NCBI RefSeq assembly: GCF_001665785.1 | Contig: NZ_LZSO01000023.1 | Span: 62,001 to 126,000, forward strand | Length of the DNA: 64,000 nt | Reading direction: 5' to 3' | Source of the DNA: Mycolicibacterium peregrinum | GTDB lineage: Bacteria; Actinomycetota; Actinomycetes; Mycobacteriales; Mycobacteriaceae | The notes under the pieces: generated by a model | What the model saw: only the letters and a program-made list of their open reading frames with translations | Told to the model about the DNA's origin: nothing | The model's database searches: none | Program-made: the position numbers and the translations under genes | Shown here: piece by piece, positions 44,202-53,908 of the stretch | Position numbering within the stretch: position 1 is the first letter of the stretch | Layout: each line of letters opens with the position of its first letter

Positions 44202-47095
44202 GCGCGCCCGTGGACGACGCCCCGACCGCTCCCGTCCCGCGCCCTAGTCACAAGTCGCGGCCGGTCATCCCGCGGTTCATCCGGATCTTCGCCGTCCCGA
44301 TCATCGTGGTCTGGATCGCCTTGATCGCAATACTCAACACCGTCGTGCCCCAGCTTGAGGAAGTGGGCAAGATGCGGTCGGTGTCGATGAGTCCCAACGA
44401 TGCGCCGTCGATGATCGCCATCAAACGTATTGGCACGAAATTCGAGGAATACCGCAGCAGCAGCTCGGTGATGATCGTGATCGAGGGACAGGACAAGTTG
44501 GGTGCCGACGCGCACGCCTACTACGACAAGATGATCCGCGATCTGCGTGCCGACACCAAACACGTTGAGCACGTGCAGGACCTGTGGGGCGACTCGTTCA
44601 CCGCAGCGGGAGCCCAGAGCGTCGACGGCAAGGCCGCGTATGTCCAGGTTTACCTCGCGGGTGATCAAGGCGAGGCGTTGGCGAATGAATCGGTGGACGC
44701 CGTTCGTCAGATCGCCGAGGAGAGCCCGGCGCCGCCGGGGGTCAAGGCGTACGTGACAGGCGCGGCGGCGACGAGCTCGGATCAGAACCGGATCGGCGAC
44801 CAGAGCATGCGGATGATCGAGATGGTCACCTTCGGGGTCATCGTCGTCATGCTGTTGGTGATCTACCGCTCCGTGACCACCACGCTCCTCCTGTGCGTAC
44901 TGCTCATCGCCGGACTGGCGGGTGCCAGTGGGCTGGTCGCATTCCTGGGCTACTACAACGTCTTTGGCCTGACAACCTTCGCGACCAACATGGTGGTGAC
45001 CCTGGCCATCGCTGCGGTAACCGACTACGGGATCTTTCTGGTCGGTCGATATCACGAGGCGCGCCGGGCCGGCGAGGATCGAGAATCGGCGTATTACACC
45101 ATGTTTGAGGGGACTGCGCACGTCGTACTGGCCTCCGGCCTGACCATCGCGGGCGCCACCTTCTGCCTACACTTCACCCGGTTGCCCTACTTCCAGACGA
45201 TGGGCTATCCCTTGGCCGTCGGTATGGCGTTCGTTGTCGCGACAGCCCTGACGTTCGGAACCGCGCTCATCTCGATAGTCAGTCGTTGGGGCCGGTTCCT
45301 GGAGCCGCGCGGGAAGTCGAAGGCCAGAGGATGGCGCCGGGTCGGCACTGCGGCCGTCCGTTGGCCCGGCCCACTGCTTGTGTTGGCAGTGTCGGCGTGC
45401 CTGCTCGGTCTGCTCGCTCTTCCCGGCTACCACACCATCTACAACGATCGGAGATATCTGCCCCCTGACGTGTCGGCGAATGTCGGCTACGCGGCCGCGA
45501 CCAGACACTTCTCCGAGGCCAGGATGAACCCGGACGTGATGATGATCGAGACCGACCACGATCTGCGGAATCCGGCTGACTTCCTGGTGATCAACAAGAT
45601 CGCCAAGGCGCTGGCGGAGGTGCCGGGTATCGCCCAGGTGCAGACCATCACCCGCCCTGACGGCAAACCCATTGAGCACTCGACGATCCCGTACTCACTC
45701 AGCCAGAGCGGCACCGGTCAGATCATGGGCAACGACTACCAGCAGGGCGTGATCGACAACATCCTGGCCCAGGCGGGCGAGATGCAGACCTCCATCGACA
45801 CGATGCAGAAGATGCAGTCCATCACCCAGCAGATGGCTGCGGTGACCCACAGCATGGTGCAGAAGACGAAGAAGACCTCGACGGATACCAATGAGATTCG
45901 CGACCACATTGCCGACTTTGATGACTTCTTCCGCCCGATCCGAAACTACTTCTATTGGGAGCCACACTGTTTCGATATCCCGGCGTGCTGGGCGTTGCGG
46001 TCGATATTCGACACGCTCGACGGAATCAGCACGTTGTCTGACGACATTCAGGATCTCGTGCCCGACCTGGAGCGCTTGGACGCCCTGATGCCGCAGTTGG
46101 TCGCATTGATGCCGTCGATGATCCAGTCGATGAAGAACCAGAAGCAGATGATGCTCAACCAGTATCAGGTTCAGAAGACGCAGCAGGATCAGACCATGGC
46201 GCAGCAGAAGGACAGCACCGCGATGGGAGAGGCGTTCGACAAAGCCCAGAACGATGATTCGTTCTACATCCCCCCGGAAGCCTTCGAAACCGACGATTTT
46301 CAGCGTGGCATGAAGCTGATGATGTCGCCGGATGGAAAGGCCGTGCGATTCACCATCATTCATCAAGGTGACCCGCTGACGCCCGAAGGCACGGCCCGTT
46401 CCGAGCTGCTCAAGAACGCAGCGGCTTCGGCCATCAGGGGAACACCGTGGGAGGGATCCTCGATCTACCTCGGCGGTACCGCGGCGATGTTCAAGGACAT
46501 GCAGCAAGGCGCCGACTATGACCTGTTGATCGCGGCAACGGCGGCGCTGATGTTGATCCTCGTCATCATGATGATCCTCACCCGGGCCCTGGTGGCGGCG
46601 GCTGTCATCGTCGGCACGGTGGTGATCAGCCTGGCCACCGCCTTCGGGCTTTCGGTGGTGATATGGCAACACATCGTCGGGATACCGCTGCACTGGATGG
46701 TGCTACCGATGTCGGTCATCGTGCTGGTGGCCGTCGGCGCAGACTACAACCTGTTGCTGGTGTCGAGAATGAAAGAAGAGATCCACGCCGGGTTGAAGAC
46801 CGGCACCATTCGCGCCATGGGTGGCAGCGGCCCGGTGGTCACCGCCGCGGGGTTGGTGTTCGCGTTCACCATGGCGTCGATGGCGGTGAGCAAGCTGATC
46901 GTCATCGGCCAGGTCGGCACCACGATCGGCCTAGGCCTGCTCTTCGACACGTTCGTGATCCGGGCGCTGATGACGCCGTCGATCGCCACCCTGCTGGGGC
47001 GGTGGTTCTGGTGGCCGCAGCGGGTGCGTCCCCGCCCGCCGCGCTCGCCATGGCCCAAGCCCATCCAGCGGGATCCGGCGGAGGTGGCGTCGTGA
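44198..47095 (+). CDS. MmpL family RND transporter
   Basis: A 965-residue RND permease with about twelve membrane helices in two sets. Each set has a large extracytoplasmic loop: about 55-195, and a longer coiled-coil loop at about 410-760 (Gln/Met-rich, [16 protein letters not shown]). The [31 protein letters not shown] and [16 protein letters not shown] segments carry the conserved Asp-Tyr pairs of the proton relay. It should export a lipid or siderophore with its MmpS partner; the cargo is not predictable. The ATG overlaps the mmpS stop. Confidence 0.93.
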   Translation: MSAPVDDAPTAPVPRPSHKSRPVIPRFIRIFAVPIIVVWIALIAILNTVVPQLEEVGKMRSVSMSPNDAPSMIAIKRIGTKFEEYRSSSSVMIVIEGQDKLGADAHAYYDKMIRDLRADTKHVEHVQDLWGDSFTAAGAQSVDGKAAYVQVYLAGDQGEALANESVDAVRQIAEESPAPPGVKAYVTGAAATSSDQNRIGDQSMRMIEMVTFGVIVVMLLVIYRSVTTTLLLCVLLIAGLAGASGLVAFLGYYNVFGLTTFATNMVVTLAIAAVTDYGIFLVGRYHEARRAGEDRESAYYTMFEGTAHVVLASGLTIAGATFCLHFTRLPYFQTMGYPLAVGMAFVVATALTFGTALISIVSRWGRFLEPRGKSKARGWRRVGTAAVRWPGPLLVLAVSACLLGLLALPGYHTIYNDRRYLPPDVSANVGYAAATRHFSEARMNPDVMMIETDHDLRNPADFLVINKIAKALAEVPGIAQVQTITRPDGKPIEHSTIPYSLSQSGTGQIMGNDYQQGVIDNILAQAGEMQTSIDTMQKMQSITQQMAAVTHSMVQKTKKTSTDTNEIRDHIADFDDFFRPIRNYFYWEPHCFDIPACWALRSIFDTLDGISTLSDDIQDLVPDLERLDALMPQLVALMPSMIQSMKNQKQMMLNQYQVQKTQQDQTMAQQKDSTAMGEAFDKAQNDDSFYIPPEAFETDDFQRGMKLMMSPDGKAVRFTIIHQGDPLTPEGTARSELLKNAAASAIRGTPWEGSSIYLGGTAAMFKDMQQGADYDLLIAATAALMLILVIMMILTRALVAAAVIVGTVVISLATAFGLSVVIWQHIVGIPLHWMVLPMSVIVLVAVGADYNLLLVSRMKEEIHAGLKTGTIRAMGGSGPVVTAAGLVFAFTMASMAVSKLIVIGQVGTTIGLGLLFDTFVIRALMTPSIATLLGRWFWWPQRVRPRPPRSPWPKPIQRDPAEVAS

Positions 47096-47102
47096 CGGCG
47101 GG

Positions 47103-48131
47103 TCAGCTGAAGCGGATGTTCATCGTCGCCAGGCCGAAGATCTTCTTGCCTTCGGACTTCGCCGCGACCAGGATGACGCCGGTGCGGGTCTCGGGGTCCA
47201 GCGACTTGATCTTTCCGCTGAACTCGATATCGCAACCCTCCTTGGCCGACACGATCGCCGGCTGGGACAGCCGCACCGCGTAGCGGGTCACGGCACCGGG
47301 GTCGCCCGACCATGCGGACACAAACCCGGCACCCAGACCCATGGTGAGCATGCCGTGGGCGATCACGTCGGGCAGACCGGCCAGCTTGGCGATGTCCTCG
47401 TCCCAGTGGATCGGGTTGGCATCGCCGGCCACGCCGGCGTAGTTCACCAGGTCGCCGCGGGACAGCCGGGTGTGGTGCACCCCGAGTTCGTCACCGACCT
47501 TGAGGTCATCGAAGGACAGCGTTGCGGGCGTGCGGGTTGTGCTGTCGGCGATCCGCACCTCACCTTCGGGGCGCACGGTCTTCTGGTACTCGGCGTCGGA
47601 TGCACCGATTCCGGAGAGGTCCACGTCGTGCATCATCGCGTTCTGGACGGCGGTCATCGTCGTCGGATCGATGTCGTCGGCGGTGACACCGACGACCGTG
47701 GTGTGCAGGGTGTGCACCCGCTCGCCGGCGGTGTCGGTGAAGGTGTTGGTGACGGTGATCATGTCGCGGCCGGCGATCCTGCGGATCGACGTCAGTTCGA
47801 TGTCGATGCGCAGCTCGTCACCGGCCACGATCGGGCGGTGCTGCTCGAAGATTTCCTCGGTCTGCAGGTAGGTGTCATAGCCGACGACCACGGATTCGAA
47901 CATGCGCCGATTGCAGGCCATGGCCGGGGTCGAGGTGAAGGTCAGCGGCGCGACCAGCCCGGAGTACCCCAGCTTCGCCGCGGCGTCGACGTCCCAGTGT
48001 GCGGGGTGATAGTCCTGCACTGCACGGGCGTACTCGCGCACTTTCTCGCGGCCGACCAAGTAGAGGCCGTCCGCCTCGTAGTAGTGGCCGACGCGGGCTT
48101 CGAGCGCCGATGCTTCTGGTGCTGCGGTCAT
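47103..48131 (-). CDS. Fused HadA-HadB-like (3R)-hydroxyacyl dehydratase
   Basis: A 342-residue double-hotdog protein. The N-terminal half (about 10-150) resembles HadA (REKVREYARAVQDYHPAHW, GLVAPLTFTS). The C-terminal half (about 205-340) resembles HadB with the catalytic pair in GDANPIHWD (Asp, His) and AHGMLTMGLG. In Mtb the FAS-II dehydratase is made of separate HadA and HadB proteins, so this is a natural fusion. It probably dehydrates 3-hydroxyacyl-ACP or -CoA in fatty acid metabolism. It converges on mmpL with 7 nt between stops. Confidence 0.87.
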   Translation of the reverse strand: MTAAPEASALEARVGHYYEADGLYLVGREKVREYARAVQDYHPAHWDVDAAAKLGYSGLVAPLTFTSTPAMACNRRMFESVVVGYDTYLQTEEIFEQHRPIVAGDELRIDIELTSIRRIAGRDMITVTNTFTDTAGERVHTLHTTVVGVTADDIDPTTMTAVQNAMMHDVDLSGIGASDAEYQKTVRPEGEVRIADSTTRTPATLSFDDLKVGDELGVHHTRLSRGDLVNYAGVAGDANPIHWDEDIAKLAGLPDVIAHGMLTMGLGAGFVSAWSGDPGAVTRYAVRLSQPAIVSAKEGCDIEFSGKIKSLDPETRTGVILVAAKSEGKKIFGLATMNIRFS

Positions 48132-48231
48132 GGATTTGCTCAACTTTTCTATCGGCTGTTCGCTGAAGCCGACGAAAGCACACTAACGTCTGTGCGCTAC
48201 CTGGCGTAAAACCGGCAGATAGGGTTCGCCC

Positions 48232-49449
48232 ATGTCCGGCCCCGATAACCCCGAGCTCGTGTCTTCCTACGCTGCCCAGTTCAACGGGCACGTTCTCGGC
48301 AGGCACGCGGTGGCCTCGCCGCTGGGGCTGTGGCTGTTGTTGGCGCTGGTGGGACCCGCCACACACGGAACTGCGCGCCGCGATCTGGAGGCCGTGCTCG
48401 GCACGACCGTCGACGATGCCGCCGCGCGGGCCCGTGCCCTCTTGAGTGATCCGCATCCGGCGGTATCAGCGCTTGCGGCGGTGTGGGACCGCAACCTCGG
48501 TCCGGCGTTCGACGACTGGATTCGCACGGTGCCCGACGTGGTGGACCGGGGCCCGGTGCCGGATCAGGCGCAGGCCGATGCCTGGGCGCAGGCGAACTCG
48601 AACGGGTTGATCAACGAATTCCCGCTTCAGCTGGACGTATTGACCAGGCTGGTCCTCGCCTCCGCGCTCGCCACCGACATCCGCTGGGCACAACCGCTGG
48701 GCACGACAAACGAGCTGGGTGGGGTTTTCGGCGACGCCATCAGCACCGCGCTGGAGCTCCGAGCGGGCATCCAGCTCGTGGTCGACACCGAGGCCGCCGG
48801 TCTGGTCGCGGTGGCTGCACCGCTCTCGTCGTCGGCGCTCGACGTCTTCAGCGTGATCGCGGCGCCCGAGGTCGCGCCCCACGAGGTGGACATCGCGGCA
48901 CACCAGGTGGCGGCGATGCTGCGGGGCGACGAGCGCGGCGCGCGCAGGGTCCCGGTCGAGGAACTGGCCGCCGGGCACGCGTGGACGGTGACGGACCGAC
49001 GCGAACGCCGGGTCGGGGGCCCGGACGTTCACGCCGAGTGGCGTAGCTGTCTGCCGGCCTGGTCGGCGACCAGCGACCACGACCTGAAGGATGCTCCCGG
49101 CATCGCCCCGGCGTTCGACACTCTCCGCGGCTTCGCGAGGCGCGAGGATCTGCCAGTGGAGTTCACCGCCAGGCAGTCGGCTGTGGCGTCGTATACGAGG
49201 GAAGGGTTCAAGGCGGCGGCGGTGACGGCCTTCGACATGGTCGCCGGATCGGTGCCGCAATTCCACGAGGTTCTGGTGCGCCGGATCGAGATCCGGTTCA
49301 ACCGCCCGTACGCAGTGCTGGCCTGCGCGAACCGCTCGGACGGGCCGGCGGCCTGGCGCGGTGTGCCGGTGTTCAGTGCCTGGGTCACCGAGCCGCAGGA
49401 GACCGTCATCGAAGCGGTCGGTCCACCGCAGCCAGTCGCTGTTCGATGA
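48232..49449 (+). CDS. Serpin family protein
   Basis: A 405-residue intracellular (no signal peptide) serpin-like protein. Family features: VLASALATDIRWAQPL (the wAN-equivalent region), the hinge REGFKAAAVTAF (about residues 323-334), and the closing FNRPYAVLACA followed by GVPVFSAWV. The hinge keeps the small-residue AAA run required for loop insertion but has Lys where Thr/Ser is usual. It may inhibit a protease, target unknown. The 3' end overlaps the convergent padR gene by 44 nt. Confidence 0.8.
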   Translation: MSGPDNPELVSSYAAQFNGHVLGRHAVASPLGLWLLLALVGPATHGTARRDLEAVLGTTVDDAAARARALLSDPHPAVSALAAVWDRNLGPAFDDWIRTVPDVVDRGPVPDQAQADAWAQANSNGLINEFPLQLDVLTRLVLASALATDIRWAQPLGTTNELGGVFGDAISTALELRAGIQLVVDTEAAGLVAVAAPLSSSALDVFSVIAAPEVAPHEVDIAAHQVAAMLRGDERGARRVPVEELAAGHAWTVTDRRERRVGGPDVHAEWRSCLPAWSATSDHDLKDAPGIAPAFDTLRGFARREDLPVEFTARQSAVASYTREGFKAAAVTAFDMVAGSVPQFHEVLVRRIEIRFNRPYAVLACANRSDGPAAWRGVPVFSAWVTEPQETVIEAVGPPQPVAVR

Positions 49450-49981
49450 CGGCCAGCGCCCGGCTCGCCCAGTCGATGTTCTCTTCCTCGAACCGGATTC
49501 CGCGCATCAGCGTGAGGTAGGGGCCGATGCGGTCGGTCTCGGCGAGGTAGGCGTCTTCGGTACGTCCGGCCAGGAGGTGGTCCTGGCCGCGCCGGTAGCG
49601 CGCGAGCTTGGCGGTAGCCCATTGGCGGCGTTCGGCGAGCGCGGCGCGGACGGCCTCGATGTTGCCCGCGTCAACGGCCTGGATCTGTACCAGGAGGTCT
49701 TCACGGATGGCCCCTGGCTTCGGCGGCACCTCGGTGAACTCGAGCAAGGCCTTGCGACCCGCGTCGGTCAGTGAGTACAGGCGCTTGTTCGGTCGCCGGT
49801 CCTGCTCGACGAGCCGCGCTTCGATCAGCCCTTCCGCGGACATGCGGTCCAGTTCGCGGTAGAGCTGCTGGGGCGTTGCCATCCAGAAGTTGGCGACGGA
49901 CGCGTCGAACCCTTTGGCCAGGTCATAGCCCGATGCCTCGCCGTCGAGGAGCGTGGCCAGGATCGCGTCGCGTAACGCCAT
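49406..49981 (-). CDS. PadR family regulator with C-terminal Vir-like domain
   Basis: A 191-residue regulator. The winged helix shows GEASGYDLAKGFD and QQLYRELDRMSAEGLIEARLV; the C-terminal half (about 95-185) is the helical PadR-C/Vir domain. It is divergent from the SnoaL-like gene, and a palindrome in between overlaps that gene's -35 box, so it probably represses it. Its 3' end overlaps the serpin gene. Confidence 0.88.
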   Translation of the reverse strand: MALRDAILATLLDGEASGYDLAKGFDASVANFWMATPQQLYRELDRMSAEGLIEARLVEQDRRPNKRLYSLTDAGRKALLEFTEVPPKPGAIREDLLVQIQAVDAGNIEAVRAALAERRQWATAKLARYRRGQDHLLAGRTEDAYLAETDRIGPYLTLMRGIRFEEENIDWASRALAVIEQRLAAVDRPLR

Positions 49982-50005
49982 GAGCCGATGCTAGCAGCAA
50001 TGCGA

Positions 50006-50025
50006 ATAATCAAAATGTTGACTAT
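50006..50025. promoter_or_regulatory. Candidate PadR operator overlapping a promoter
   Basis: ATAATCAA-AATG-TTGACTAT, one mismatch in 8-bp arms. TTGACT (50019-50024) and TACCAT (50042-50047) are 17 nt apart and form a good promoter for the SnoaL-like gene; binding here would block it. Confidence 0.65.
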
Positions 50026-50083
50026 GAGAATGGGGCGCGCCTACCATCGCCGCTAGTCGATGAATGGGTTGAGGAGGTGTCAT

Positions 50084-50494
50084 ATGCATCCGTTCCGGGA
50101 GGCAGTCGAGGCGCGTGACGAGGCTGTGATCGAGGCATTGCTGGCCGACAACGTGGTGTTCACCAGCCCGGTGGCGTTCAAGCCGTATCCGGGCAAGCCG
50201 ATCACCGCGGCGATCCTGCGCGGTGTCATGCGGGTGTTCGAGGACTTCCGCTACATCCGCGAGATCGCCGACGGCCGCGACCACGCCCTGGTTTTCGAGG
50301 CCTCGGTGGACGGCAAGAAGATCACCGGGTGCGACTTCCTGCATCTCGATGACGAGGGCAAGATCGACGACTTCATGGTGATGGTTCGGCCCCTGTCGGG
50401 AGCCACCGCACTGTCCGAGGCGATGGCTGCGCAATTCGAACAGATCAAAGCCGAAGCGGCAGAACAGATTCAGCGAGAGTCCGCTACTGCCTGA
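50084..50494 (+). CDS. SnoaL-like/NTF2-fold protein
   Basis: A 136-residue cone-fold protein typical of the SnoaL-like superfamily: the helix FREAVEARDEAVIEALLADNVVF, then strands ending in GRDHALVFEASVDGKKI and KIDDFMVMVRPL. These pockets bind or isomerise small hydrophobic compounds; no ligand can be inferred. GAGGAGGTG lies upstream of ATG 50084. It is controlled by the promoter/operator just described. Confidence 0.82.
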   Translation: MHPFREAVEARDEAVIEALLADNVVFTSPVAFKPYPGKPITAAILRGVMRVFEDFRYIREIADGRDHALVFEASVDGKKITGCDFLHLDDEGKIDDFMVMVRPLSGATALSEAMAAQFEQIKAEAAEQIQRESATA

Positions 50495-50506
50495 TGAGCG
50501 GCCTGC

Positions 50507-52357
50507 TCACGGCCTGATCAGCGTCCCCGCATCCGACGCCGCCTTCTTCAGTTCCGGAATCGTCATGTCGGCGTAGTCGGCGTTCACCGGTCCCGACGCG
50601 TTGCCCAGCCACGGCACCACGCCAGGGTCGGGGGCGACGCCCAGGTGGTAGGCCTGGATCCCGGGCAGGTGGTACTGCAGGAAGTTCACCAGAATGTCGG
50701 CGACGAAGATCGCGGCGCCGATCGGTCCGGTGCTCAGCAGCGCGGCCGAGTTCATCAGCGGGATCGCGGCGTCGGGATTGCCGATCATCACGATCGACCC
50801 GTAGTGCGGCTTACTGCCCCCACCGGGCACGTACTCCGGCATGAACGGCTGCAGTCCTGGCAGGTCGGTGGAGAAATAGGCGGCGGTGTCGCCGTAGGTC
50901 AGCACATTGACGAACCCGGAGTCGGCGCCGTTGCCCGGCACCGTGGTGTTGAGGCCTGGGCTCTCGAAACCGACACCGCCGACGCCGGTCTGCTGTGCGA
51001 CGTAGGCGGCTTCCCATCCGCCGAGTGAGTGCCCGGTGACGAAGATGTCTTCCTTGCGGTAGCCCTGCGCGATCGCTGCGGCCTCCACCTCCTGCTCGAA
51101 GGCCACGGAGTCGAGGAAAGCCTGGGGTGGGGTGTCGGTGAAGATCACCTGCGTATCGGCGATCACCTGGGAGATCGCGATCAGCGGGTTGTGCAGCAGG
51201 TTCGTGCCACCCGTCGTGCCCTGGTAGGCGATGATGATCTGGCCTTCCGGTGTCACCCACGCCTTGCCGGACATACCGGTCAGCACATTGGTCGATTGCA
51301 TCTGCTTGCCATTGACCACGAACGGTTTCAGGTCGCCCGGGGTGCCGCCCCACACGTACGCGGCGGTCGCGGCGTTGAGGAACTGCGACACCGTCGGGGT
51401 CTTGCCGGTGGTGGGCCCGTCATACGTCATCGTGGGCGGTACCGGTTGCGCGGCAGGAGTTTTGGTCAGCCCCAGCTGTCCTTCGATCTCGCGGAAGGCC
51501 GCGAAGAGGGCGTTGTTGATCGGTGCGAAGTCGAGCGGGCTCTTCGGCCCGTTGGCGGACACGGTGATGTCCAGCACCTGCAGCACCGTGTTGACGATGC
51601 GGCCGGGCAGCTCGGCGATCTTCGCGATCGGCGAAAGCGGCTCGGGGGGCTTCGGTGTGGTCTTGGGTGTCGTGGTGACCGCGGCGACCTTGGTGGTCAG
51701 CGGGATCGCCTTCGCGGCGGTGTCGGGGGCGGTCCGGACGATCGCGGTGAGATCCGGCAGCGTGACCTTGATCGCCGGAGTTTGAGCCAACGTCGGCGCC
51801 GACGCCTGCGCCCGCGACGGCGTGGCGTCCGGGAGCGCTGACGACGTGATCGCGGCCAGGCGTTTCGGGGTGGCTCGTGGCGAGAAGTCGGATTTGGCCG
51901 GTTGCGTGCCGTCGGGCAGGACCGGAGCGGTGGGCCTGATGTCGCGCAGCTTCCCGCGGACAAAATCGGCAATCGACTCCTGCTGCGGCGCCGAAGAATT
52001 CGCCTTGGAGGTGATAGGGGACCGTACGGCGGATGTGTCGTCGCTTTCGTCCGACGAGGTCGGTGCGGGGGATGTGGTGCCGGCGGCTGGAGTCTTGGGC
52101 GAGGACGGAGATGTCTTGCCCGGCCGGTTGCCGCGACGGTCGGTCGGCTTCTTGGGGCCGTGCCCGGATCCCGCACTCGTATGGTTCGACGCCTGGCCCG
52201 ATGAGCCGGAAGACCCGGAGGCGCCGGGGTCCGCCCATGCCACGGTGTGCGCGCTGGTGCCTGCGATACCGACACCGATGCCGACGGCTATGACGGACAG
52301 GCTGTACCGCAGCGGCATGCGCTTGGCGGTTTTCGGGCAGCGTGGACCGTGCGCCAT
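50507..52357 (-). CDS. Secreted PE-PPE-type lipase/esterase
   Basis: A 616-residue exported protein. A twin-basic start and signal peptide (about 1-42, AWADPG) are followed by a long Ser/Pro/Thr-rich region (45-270) that is probably disordered. The C-terminal alpha/beta hydrolase domain (about 340-600) has the nucleophile elbow GHSLGGWEAAYVAQQ (Ser) and QGTTGGTNLL as a possible oxyanion region. Fast-growing mycobacteria often carry similar lipases linked to PE-PPE domains. ATG 52357 is preferred; the frame extends upstream over the ArsR operator and is rejected there. Confidence 0.82.
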   Translation of the reverse strand: MAHGPRCPKTAKRMPLRYSLSVIAVGIGVGIAGTSAHTVAWADPGASGSSGSSGQASNHTSAGSGHGPKKPTDRRGNRPGKTSPSSPKTPAAGTTSPAPTSSDESDDTSAVRSPITSKANSSAPQQESIADFVRGKLRDIRPTAPVLPDGTQPAKSDFSPRATPKRLAAITSSALPDATPSRAQASAPTLAQTPAIKVTLPDLTAIVRTAPDTAAKAIPLTTKVAAVTTTPKTTPKPPEPLSPIAKIAELPGRIVNTVLQVLDITVSANGPKSPLDFAPINNALFAAFREIEGQLGLTKTPAAQPVPPTMTYDGPTTGKTPTVSQFLNAATAAYVWGGTPGDLKPFVVNGKQMQSTNVLTGMSGKAWVTPEGQIIIAYQGTTGGTNLLHNPLIAISQVIADTQVIFTDTPPQAFLDSVAFEQEVEAAAIAQGYRKEDIFVTGHSLGGWEAAYVAQQTGVGGVGFESPGLNTTVPGNGADSGFVNVLTYGDTAAYFSTDLPGLQPFMPEYVPGGGSKPHYGSIVMIGNPDAAIPLMNSAALLSTGPIGAAIFVADILVNFLQYHLPGIQAYHLGVAPDPGVVPWLGNASGPVNADYADMTIPELKKAASDAGTLIRP

Positions 52358-52491
52358 TATCGATGTCCCCCTTGACATTCCCCGACGTTGTCCACATCCG
52401 CCGGTGACGGGAATGCCGGCCGCAGCGAACACATGCCGGCTCAATATATATGACAACGTGTGATGCCAGTCACGAATTCGGAACGAACCGC

Positions 52492-52528
52492 TTGACAACA
52501 TACAACCAATCGGTTGTATATTTGAGAG
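52492..52528 (+). promoter_or_regulatory. ArsR promoter and operator, leaderless start
   Basis: TTGACA (52492-52497) and TGTATA (52515-52520) are 17 nt apart. ATACAACC-AATC-GGTTGTAT (52500-52519) is a perfect inverted repeat lying between and over the -10 box. The GTG start is 9 nt after the -10 box, so the mRNA is probably leaderless. Confidence 0.75.
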
Positions 52529-52867
52529 GTGACCGAGCGTGACGAGGACCAGGCAGACGCCCTGTTCCACGCGCTCGCCGACCGGACCAGGCGGGACATC
52601 ATGCGCCGGGTCCTGGCGGGGGAGCACTCGGTCTCGGTGCTTGCGGCGAAGTACGACATGAGCTTCGCGGCAGTGCAGAAGCACGTCGCCGTCCTGGAAA
52701 AGGCCGGGCTGATCACCAAGCGACGCAACGGTCGTGAGCAGTTGGCCAGCGGTGACGTGGAGGCAGTGCGGTCGGTGGCGTCCATGTTGACTGAGCTGGA
52801 ACAGGTTTGGCGTGGCCGCATCGCACGTATCGATGAACTGATCGCATCCGATCCCAAGGAGGACTGA
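52529..52867 (+). CDS. ArsR/SdpR family regulator
   Basis: A 112-residue winged-helix repressor: ALADRTRRDIMRRVLAGEHSV and MSFAAVQKHVAVLEKAGLIT carry the DNA-recognition helix. The metal-binding Cys of ArsR sensors are absent, so it belongs to the SdpR-like group that pairs with SRPBCC proteins. It is the first gene of a two-gene cassette with the SRPBCC gene 3 nt downstream. Autoregulation through the overlapping palindrome is likely. Confidence 0.9.
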   Translation: MTERDEDQADALFHALADRTRRDIMRRVLAGEHSVSVLAAKYDMSFAAVQKHVAVLEKAGLITKRRNGREQLASGDVEAVRSVASMLTELEQVWRGRIARIDELIASDPKED

Positions 52868-52870
52868 CCC

Positions 52871-53356
52871 ATGCCCGTGACCGACGTTCAACACGACCTC
52901 GACAAACTGACACTGACCATCACCGCCGACTTCGCGGCGCCGGTGCAGCGCATCTGGCAGGTGTACGCCGACCCGCGTCAGCTGGAGAAGGTGTGGGGGC
53001 CCCCGACCTACCCGGCCACCGTGGTCGACCACAGCCTCACACCCGGTGGCCGCGTCACCTACTTCATGACCGGCCCGGAGGGCGACAAGCACGCGGGCTA
53101 CTGGGAGGTCACCGCCGTCGACGAACCGAGGAGCTTCGCCTTCGACGACGGATTCGCCGACCAGGACTTCAACCCGAACCCAGCGATGCCGGTTTCCAAG
53201 AACGTCTACACCTTTGCCGAGCACAACGGCGGGACCCGTGCCGTCTACGTGAGCACCTACGAGTCCGCCGAAGCGCTTCAGCAGGTCCTGGACATGGGTG
53301 TTGTCGAGGGTGCTTCGTCGGCGATCAACCAGATCGATGAGCTGATCGCGTCCTGA
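52871..53356 (+). CDS. SRPBCC (AHSA1-like) protein
   Basis: A 161-residue START-like protein: ITADFAAPVQRIWQVYADPRQLEKVWGPP at the start and GGRVTYFMTGPEG in the middle, then VYVSTYESAEALQQVLDMGVVEG in the C-terminal helix, all typical of the AHSA1/SRPBCC group. It follows the arsR gene by 3 nt, a common regulator-partner pair in actinobacteria. It probably binds a hydrophobic ligand, but the function is not known. Confidence 0.88.
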   Translation: MPVTDVQHDLDKLTLTITADFAAPVQRIWQVYADPRQLEKVWGPPTYPATVVDHSLTPGGRVTYFMTGPEGDKHAGYWEVTAVDEPRSFAFDDGFADQDFNPNPAMPVSKNVYTFAEHNGGTRAVYVSTYESAEALQQVLDMGVVEGASSAINQIDELIAS

Positions 53357-53439
53357 CCGGCTGAGCGGGGATCGGGCCCGGTGGGAATCACTTGTCGCGA
53401 TAAGCGATCCGGGCTCACCTCCGCGTCGTAATCTCAGGT

Positions 53440-53898
53440 ATGCATCCGCTCAGGGGTCTCGCCGGGGTAACCATCAGTGTCGTGTCGGCCGCGGCGGTGG
53501 CCGCGGGATGCACGACGACCGCGGGAACCCCGGTGGCGAAAACCACCAGCGCGGTGGCGTCCGACAGCGCCTCGACCGAACCGGTTCGTACGACGACCGA
53601 GTCGCCCAAGGCGGCCGAGCCGACCGGGACGCCGGTGGGTACGGCGGTCATGAAGGTCCTCGGTGGATCCGCCCCGGTGACGATCCGTTACCGGATCAAC
53701 GGTGGTGCCGAGCAAACCGAATCGAACGTGACGCTGCCGTGGGAAAAGCAGTACCCCGTCTATGAGGAGCTGGAGTCAGAGGTCGCCGCCGATGGCGGAA
53801 GTGCCACGCTCACTTGCACAATCACGATGGACGGCGACAAACTGGTGTCGTTCAAGACCGAGATGAAGCCCGTCTGCAACTTCTCCTACTGGGGTTAG
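53440..53898 (+). CDS. MmpS-domain lipoprotein
   Basis: A 152-residue lipoprotein with lipobox VAAGC (Cys24), a Thr/Ser/Pro-rich linker (about 25-65) and a beta domain like MmpS (VTIRYRINGGAEQTESNVTLPWEKQ key residues, LTCTITMDGDKLV). Two Cys in the domain (LTCTI, KPVCNF) may form a disulfide. No MmpL gene is next to it. It converges on the DUF305 gene with 10 nt between stops. Confidence 0.75.
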   Translation: MHPLRGLAGVTISVVSAAAVAAGCTTTAGTPVAKTTSAVASDSASTEPVRTTTESPKAAEPTGTPVGTAVMKVLGGSAPVTIRYRINGGAEQTESNVTLPWEKQYPVYEELESEVAADGGSATLTCTITMDGDKLVSFKTEMKPVCNFSYWG

Positions 53899-53908
53899 CG
53901 CTTCCGCC

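Noticed and set aside
52358..53224. Extension of the lipase frame to 905 codons
   Set aside because: It runs across the ArsR-SRPBCC genes on the other strand; the signal peptide begins at ATG 52357.
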